The notes below the pieces were generated by a model. That model was given only the letters and a program-made list of their open reading frames with translations, had not been told where the DNA came from and did no database searches. The position numbers and the translations under genes were made by a program. DNA of 5,725 nt, taken from assembly GCA_001769005.1 (NCBI GenBank), contig MENE01000045.1, positions 1,929 to 7,653 of the forward strand, read 5' to 3'. This document shows positions 4,101-5,725 of this stretch, in pieces (within the stretch, counting starts at the first letter, position 1; each line of letters opens with the position of its first letter). This stretch comes from Bacteroidetes bacterium GWA2_31_9b (GTDB lineage Bacteria; Bacteroidota; Bacteroidia; Bacteroidales; UBA12077).

Positions 4101-5725
4101 CTTCAAAAGTTGCTAAATCTGTACTGAATGGCATATTGGTTATAGTTAATGCACCCTGATCAACTGTATAAACTGTTGATCCAACGGTATCAGTTGCCGA
4201 AACGATATCAGTAGCATATCTTGGTAATACCTGAAATTCGTTATTGTAATAACCAATACCGGTAATAGTTAAATCCATACCAGTTACAATTCCAACTTCA
4301 GCATTTTCATATAAATTATCATCTACAATAAGAGCACCACTACCATCGTTAATAGTAAATTTTCCACTAGCAGGAGCAGTAGTTACCTGAGCATTAATAA
4401 TTTTTACATATACACCTTCATATTCTTCAGTTAATTCTGCTGTTGTAATAGTAGTAATTGCAGGTAATGGATTTCCTGAATTATTTACGGTAAGGCTAGT
4501 AACAGTTGCAAGTTGAGTTAATCCGTTATAAGTTGCCACTGTTGCCTGAATAGTAACACTGTCACCTTCAACAGAAGTAAGGTCAAAGTTGGAATCATAC
4601 ACATAAATTCCATTCCAGCTACCATCTCCATCTTGTATTACATATTCACCTGTTCCTGAAAATGTAATAATACCAGATGTTTTTACAATATGACCATTGT
4701 AGTCACTTAAATCTCCATCAGAAGTATTGCTTTGAATATCATTAATTGTAGGAGTAGCAATTATTGTAAAGTTAGCACTTTCAGCATTTACAGTAGGTGT
4801 AGTTACATATGAAACACGAACTTTATATGCTGTGCTGTACATTGCATCTACAGGTATTGAAATAATTTCAGAACCATCAGTTGCATCTGTAGAAGCAACC
4901 ATTTCTGTCCAAGCTGACATTGATGGTACCCATGCTTCGATTTTTACAAAATCAATGTTTGCTGAAGTCCATGTTACAGTTATGTCATTTCCAGCATAGT
5001 AAGGAGAAACCTCAGAAATAGCTACATCTGAAATTATTGGAGCTAATGGATCAATAGTTGTAAATGTAATATTACTTCCAGTAGTTAAATTATCATTTAC
5101 ATCTTCAACATCAGCAATAGCAACATAATAAATCTGATTACCTGTTAAATCGGCATTAGGATTTATAGTAATAATTTGATTGGTTGCATCAATTGTACCT
5201 GTAAAAGCTACATCTGCTCCAGAAGCATTAGTTTCTTTTAATGTTAATAACGCTTCTACATTTGCATTATCAATTGTAGAATTATCTGTGTTTCTAATAT
5301 AATCGTCAAAAGATATTGTAATATCATTAGTTGGAAGCACACCTGTCGCACCATTTTCAGGAGTAAAAGTGCCAACTGGTGCAGTTATGTCTCCTGCCCA
5401 ACTTTCAAGTGTAGCATTTGTTATTAACTTTGATGTACCTATAGGAGATTCGAACTTTAATTCATCAATATATTGTGCTTCAGGTGCGACAAAACTGGTT
5501 TGATCGTAATATCTTATAGACAATGAAACTGCAGTTGCTCCTGTTGGAACTGTTCCAGATTCAGTGAAAAGAGTCCAAGATGTTGCATCCGCATTTGTAT
5601 ACCCACCGTAGGTAATCGCAGCACCTGCCCATACAAACATTGTCCTACCTTTTACGTGTGCGCTTGATTTATACCAAAAACTAATGGTATAAGTGTCACC
5701 AGCATTAACAGGTAAACAGGTATTG
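889..5725 (-). CDS. Giant T9SS-secreted multidomain surface protein with LTD and OB-fold modules (5' end outside window)
   Basis: The frame is open from the right edge to a TAA at 891-889, giving 1,611 codons. The first in-window Met (5638-5640) is internal: 28 in-frame codons before it complete a jelly-roll strand (YTISFWYKSS). Residues below are numbered from that Met. Order: end of a carbohydrate-binding-like jelly roll (to about 67); Big_5/SbsA-type Ig (85-197); Kre9/KNH-like Ig (198-296); double OB-fold unit (298-481); Ig-like A (487-562); two Ig-like B units (567-654, 660-750); second A (755-834); lamin tail domain (840-1026); two B units (1029-1114, 1119-1205); second double OB unit (1209-1394); Ig-like (1395-1495); T9SS sorting domain (1500-1583). 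The protein is acidic, Thr/Asp-rich and nearly Cys-free, fitting an extracellular protein. Known: LTD and OB modules accompany extracellular nucleases, and T9SS cargo crosses the outer membrane. Inferred: a surface adhesin or accessory scaffold, possibly binding nucleic acid or polysaccharide. No catalytic domain is visible, so the activity is unknown. Confidence 0.93.
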   Translation of the reverse strand, partial: NTCLPVNAGDTYTISFWYKSSAHVKGRTMFVWAGAAITYGGYTNADATSWTLFTESGTVPTGATAVSLSIRYYDQTSFVAPEAQYIDELKFESPIGTSKLITNATLESWAGDITAPVGTFTPENGATGVLPTNDITISFDDYIRNTDNSTIDNANVEALLTLKETNASGADVAFTGTIDATNQIITINPNADLTGNQIYYVAIADVEDVNDNLTTGSNITFTTIDPLAPIISDVAISEVSPYYAGNDITVTWTSANIDFVKIEAWVPSMSAWTEMVASTDATDGSEIISIPVDAMYSTAYKVRVSYVTTPTVNAESANFTIIATPTINDIQSNTSDGDLSDYNGHIVKTSGIITFSGTGEYVIQDGDGSWNGIYVYDSNFDLTSVEGDSVTIQATVATYNGLTQLATVTSLTVNNSGNPLPAITTITTAELTEEYEGVYVKIINAQVTTAPASGKFTINDGSGALIVDDNLYENAEVGIVTGMDLTITGIGYYNNEFQVLPRYATDIVSATDTVGSTVYTVDQGALTITNMPFSTDLATFEGNITPAAGATWDVYDANGTDIATVLDDTKLLIVTAADGITSSTYTITRNAVRTGKAILTYSFIEQTGAAIIGDGTIDIEVTALTDRSDLVATFTISDGASIAIVAAPQESGVTHNDFTNPVTYTVTAEDATTKDWVVTVTNAVTASTEAEILTYSILGVDATIDGSTDNISVTLPYGTDPSALVATFTLSTGATAKVGVVDQESGVTANDFTNPVNFTVTAEDGTTFIDWTVTITIEEPNTDATVSSTEYNVNNTYNIINMVPEGTLLATFESNLTPATGATFVTYETDSITPATDLLDDYVVIVTAQDGITTNTYTIKLLVAGGASDLFFSEYIEGSSNNKALEIYNGTGADVDLANYVIRINGNGSAWTSLFDFPAGTIVANGDVYVIAHSAASAGILAVTDSIVTDPYGGGTSYVAVFNGDDVRGLFKVEGIDTTLIDIIGNYDLTDPGTAWTVAGIADATKDHTLVRKSTVTQGNTDWVASAGTTTEDSEWEVNAIDYIDNLGTHGAVTAVEAEILSFVLAEQNSAAVINSDLGTIDIEVLFGTDASDLIPTIEVSAGALIMPESGVSQDYTAPVVYTVTASDYMTTKDWTVTVTVNPTASAEAEILTFEIADMDSVEINVTDTIITVYMPYGTDASALTPTFTISAGAIVDIASDTEQDFTTPFTYTVTAQNGTNIMEWEVTVNIVEVQEVTIHDIQYTTATPANSLYDGQQIKTSGIVTAVRAGTTTSFYLQDGDGEWDAIYVYSSSFPVVLGDSVELVATVDEYNLLTELVSITSLTIKNSGNTVPDPIELTTLDVSNEAYESALVNVTGATCTSGSSGSFVVNDGSGDITIYKTLYADLALTINAVYDITGVITWFNSGSKFEILPRGASDVNTYPEISSVTINPTAPTTADAVVVTATLTDIETTAENMEGALYWGTAEGSEDTEVTFTQEGFTSVFSGTIPASTSSTIYYVIEAFDGILASEYNGSYSVITGINNPDGIVSMNIFPNPSNGQFTLEMNVQKAGTFKVEIVNISGQVVFEKQIVQDGLSKSAIDISNSAKGVYYIRINDGTSVNVQKIVIQ
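1156..1458 (-). other. Ig-like domain before the sorting signal
   Basis: Residues 1395-1495: TYPEISSVTINPTAPTTADA, VVVTATLTDIE, an ALYWGT strand, SGTIPAS and IYYVIEAFDG. This P-x-I-x-x-V-x-x-x-P-x-x-P-T opening with a D-I-E segment and a Y-Y-V-I-E-A-x-D-G strand recurs in T9SS cargo proteins, just before the sorting domain. Structural role inferred. Confidence 0.6.
1459..2016 (-). repeat. Double OB-fold unit, copy 2
   Basis: Residues 1209-1394: TIHDIQ ... IKTSGIVT ... YLQDGDGEWDAIYVY ... LGDSVELVATV ... ITSLTIKNSGN, then FVVNDGSGDITIYKTLY and a closing FEILPRGASDVN. Nearly every landmark aligns with the copy at 4198-4749. The only Cys among the 1,583 residues after the first in-window Met, C1333, lies in its second half. 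Confidence 0.72.
2026..2556 (-). repeat. Tandem Ig-like units B3 and B4
   Basis: Residues 1029-1114 (B3) and 1119-1205 (B4). Both start AEILSF or AEILTF and share GTDAS-x-L-x-P-T, SAGA, YTVTA and a closing W-x-V-T-V. B3 keeps ESGV (PESGVSQDY); in B4 this is reduced to DTEQDF. They are closer to each other in the GTDAS and SAGA strands than to B1/B2. Confidence 0.7.
2563..3123 (-). other. Lamin tail domain (LTD)
   Basis: Residues 840-1026. The opening DLFFSEYIEGSSNNKALEIY, then NGTGADVDLANYVIRI, AGTIVANGDVYVIAHS and a later FNGDDVRGLF are the classic LTD signature: E-Y-I-E-G, N-K-A-x-E-I-Y-N, D-L-x-x-Y, G-D-V-Y-V-I-A and N-G-D-D. The tail (TLIDIIGNYD, DHTLVRKSTV) is also usual for bacterial LTDs. 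Known: bacterial LTDs are extracellular and often sit next to nuclease or phosphatase domains, probably as binding modules. No such enzyme domain follows here. Confidence 0.9.
3139..3378 (-). repeat. Ig-like unit A, copy 2
   Basis: Residues 755-834, the partner of 3955-4182. The common core is LATFE-x-N-h-TPA-x-GAT, followed by a DD-x-x-x-x-IVTA-x-DGIT strand and TYTI. The two A units flank the B1-B2 pair, so the local order is A-B-B-A. Confidence 0.7.
3391..3942 (-). repeat. Tandem Ig-like units B1 and B2
   Basis: Residues 567-654 (B1) and 660-750 (B2). Each has an I-L-T-Y-S-I/F opening, a T-D-x-S-x-L-V-A-T-F-T strand, QESGVTxNDFTNPV, then FTVTAED or YTVTAED and a closing W-x-V-T-h-T. The shared QESGVT and NDFTNPV show a fairly close duplication. 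They resemble DUF5018-like Ig repeats of Bacteroidota and Firmicutes surface proteins. Confidence 0.72.
3955..4182 (-). repeat. Ig-like unit A, copy 1
   Basis: Residues 487-562: STVYTVDQGALTITNMP, then DLATFEGNITPAAGATWDVY, a DDTKLLIVTAADG strand and STYTIT. It pairs with the unit at 3139-3378 (EYNVNNTYNIINMVP, LLATFESNLTPATGATFVTY, DDYVVIVTAQDGITTNTYTI). The fold resembles small cadherin-like or Ig-like repeats of bacterial surface proteins. Confidence 0.7.
4198..4749 (-). repeat. Double OB-fold unit, copy 1
   Basis: Residues 298-481. The first half runs INDIQ ... IVKTSGIIT ... YVIQDGDGSWNGIYVY ... GDSVTIQATV; the second half has GKFTINDGSG, LTITGIG and ends FQVLPRYATDIV. These marks (K-T-S-G-I-h-T, QDGDG-x-W-x-x-I-Y-V-Y, G-D-x-V, LPR) resemble OB-fold modules of extracellular nucleases of the YhcR/ExeM kind and of DUF5689-like proteins. 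It is the diverged partner of the unit at 1459-2016. Confidence 0.7.
4753..5049 (-). other. Kre9/KNH-like Ig domain
   Basis: Residues 198-296 contain SPYYAGNDITVTWTS, a central VKIEAW strand, an ISIPVD segment, YKVRVSY and a closing ANFTII strand. The spacing G-x-x-h-x-h-x-W-x-S ... Y-x-h-x-h ... S-x-x-F matches the Ser/Thr-rich Kre9/KNH-type Ig fold found in bacterial surface proteins. Function presumably structural. Confidence 0.55.
5050..5388 (-). other. Big_5 (SbsA-type) Ig-like domain
   Basis: Residues 85-197 show the pattern DITAPVGTFTPENGATGV, then ITISFDDYI, then a LTGNQIYYVAI strand and a closing ITFTTID. This is the standard order of bacterial Ig-like Big_5 domains, where a 'P-x-n-G-a-t-g-V' opening precedes 'I-x-I-x-F-d-d'. 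Role: structural spacer in surface proteins. Confidence 0.75.
5440..5725 (-). other. C-terminal part of a jelly-roll, carbohydrate-binding-like domain
   Basis: The in-window protein opens with NAGDTYTISFWYKSS, a strand typical of CBM4/9-like jelly rolls, and continues with alternating beta strands to an ending YIDELKFESP. The Y-I-D-E-L-x-F closing strand is the usual last strand of these domains. The N-terminal half lies outside the window. Ligand unknown; carbohydrate binding is a family-based inference only. Confidence 0.55.

Noticed and set aside
3938..4159. 73-codon open frame on the plus strand
   Set aside because: Antisense to conserved Ig-like units A1 and B1 of the large protein; no separate leader or promoter is visible.
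4600..4640. Reading QDGDG (both OB units) as calcium-binding EF-hand or dockerin loops
   Set aside because: The D-x-D-x-D-G spacing of such loops is absent, and the motif sits in a conserved OB-fold strand context (IQDGDG-x-W-x-x-I-Y-V-Y).

Overview
The window looks like a piece of a Bacteroidota genome (Bacteroidetes; order not determinable). Three things point there: a type IX secretion system (T9SS) type A C-terminal sorting domain on a giant surface protein, an AT-rich background with A/T-rich leaders lacking Shine-Dalgarno sequences, and a Bacteroidota-style ComEC N-terminus.

Both genes lie on the minus strand. Reading that strand from the right edge: (1) 5725 to 889 is the 3' 1,611 codons of a very large secreted, multi-domain protein whose start lies outside the window. 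In order it carries the end of a carbohydrate-binding-like jelly roll, an SbsA/Big_5-type Ig domain, a Kre9/KNH-like Ig domain, a double OB-fold unit, a short Ig-like unit 'A', two Ig-like units 'B', a second A, a lamin tail domain (LTD), two more B units, a second double OB-fold unit, another Ig-like domain and the T9SS sorting domain. (2) A strong rho-independent terminator (840-867) follows the stop codon directly. (3) A gene-free stretch of about 600 bp (284-888) holds two degenerate palindromic REP/MITE-like elements (about 478-551 and 590-655), one of them in a GC-rich island, and a C5/G5 hairpin (751-775). (4) 283 to 1 is the N-terminal 94 codons of a membrane protein that I read as ComEC/Rec2, the DNA-uptake channel; it runs off the left edge.

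The terminator and long spacer argue that the two genes are separate transcription units. The large protein is probably exported by T9SS and attached to or released from the cell surface. LTD and OB-fold modules are typical of extracellular nucleases and their accessory regions, but no catalytic domain is visible in this window; one could lie upstream. I see no clear previously undescribed system. The most notable points are the near-mirror module order of the large protein and the structured intergenic repeats.
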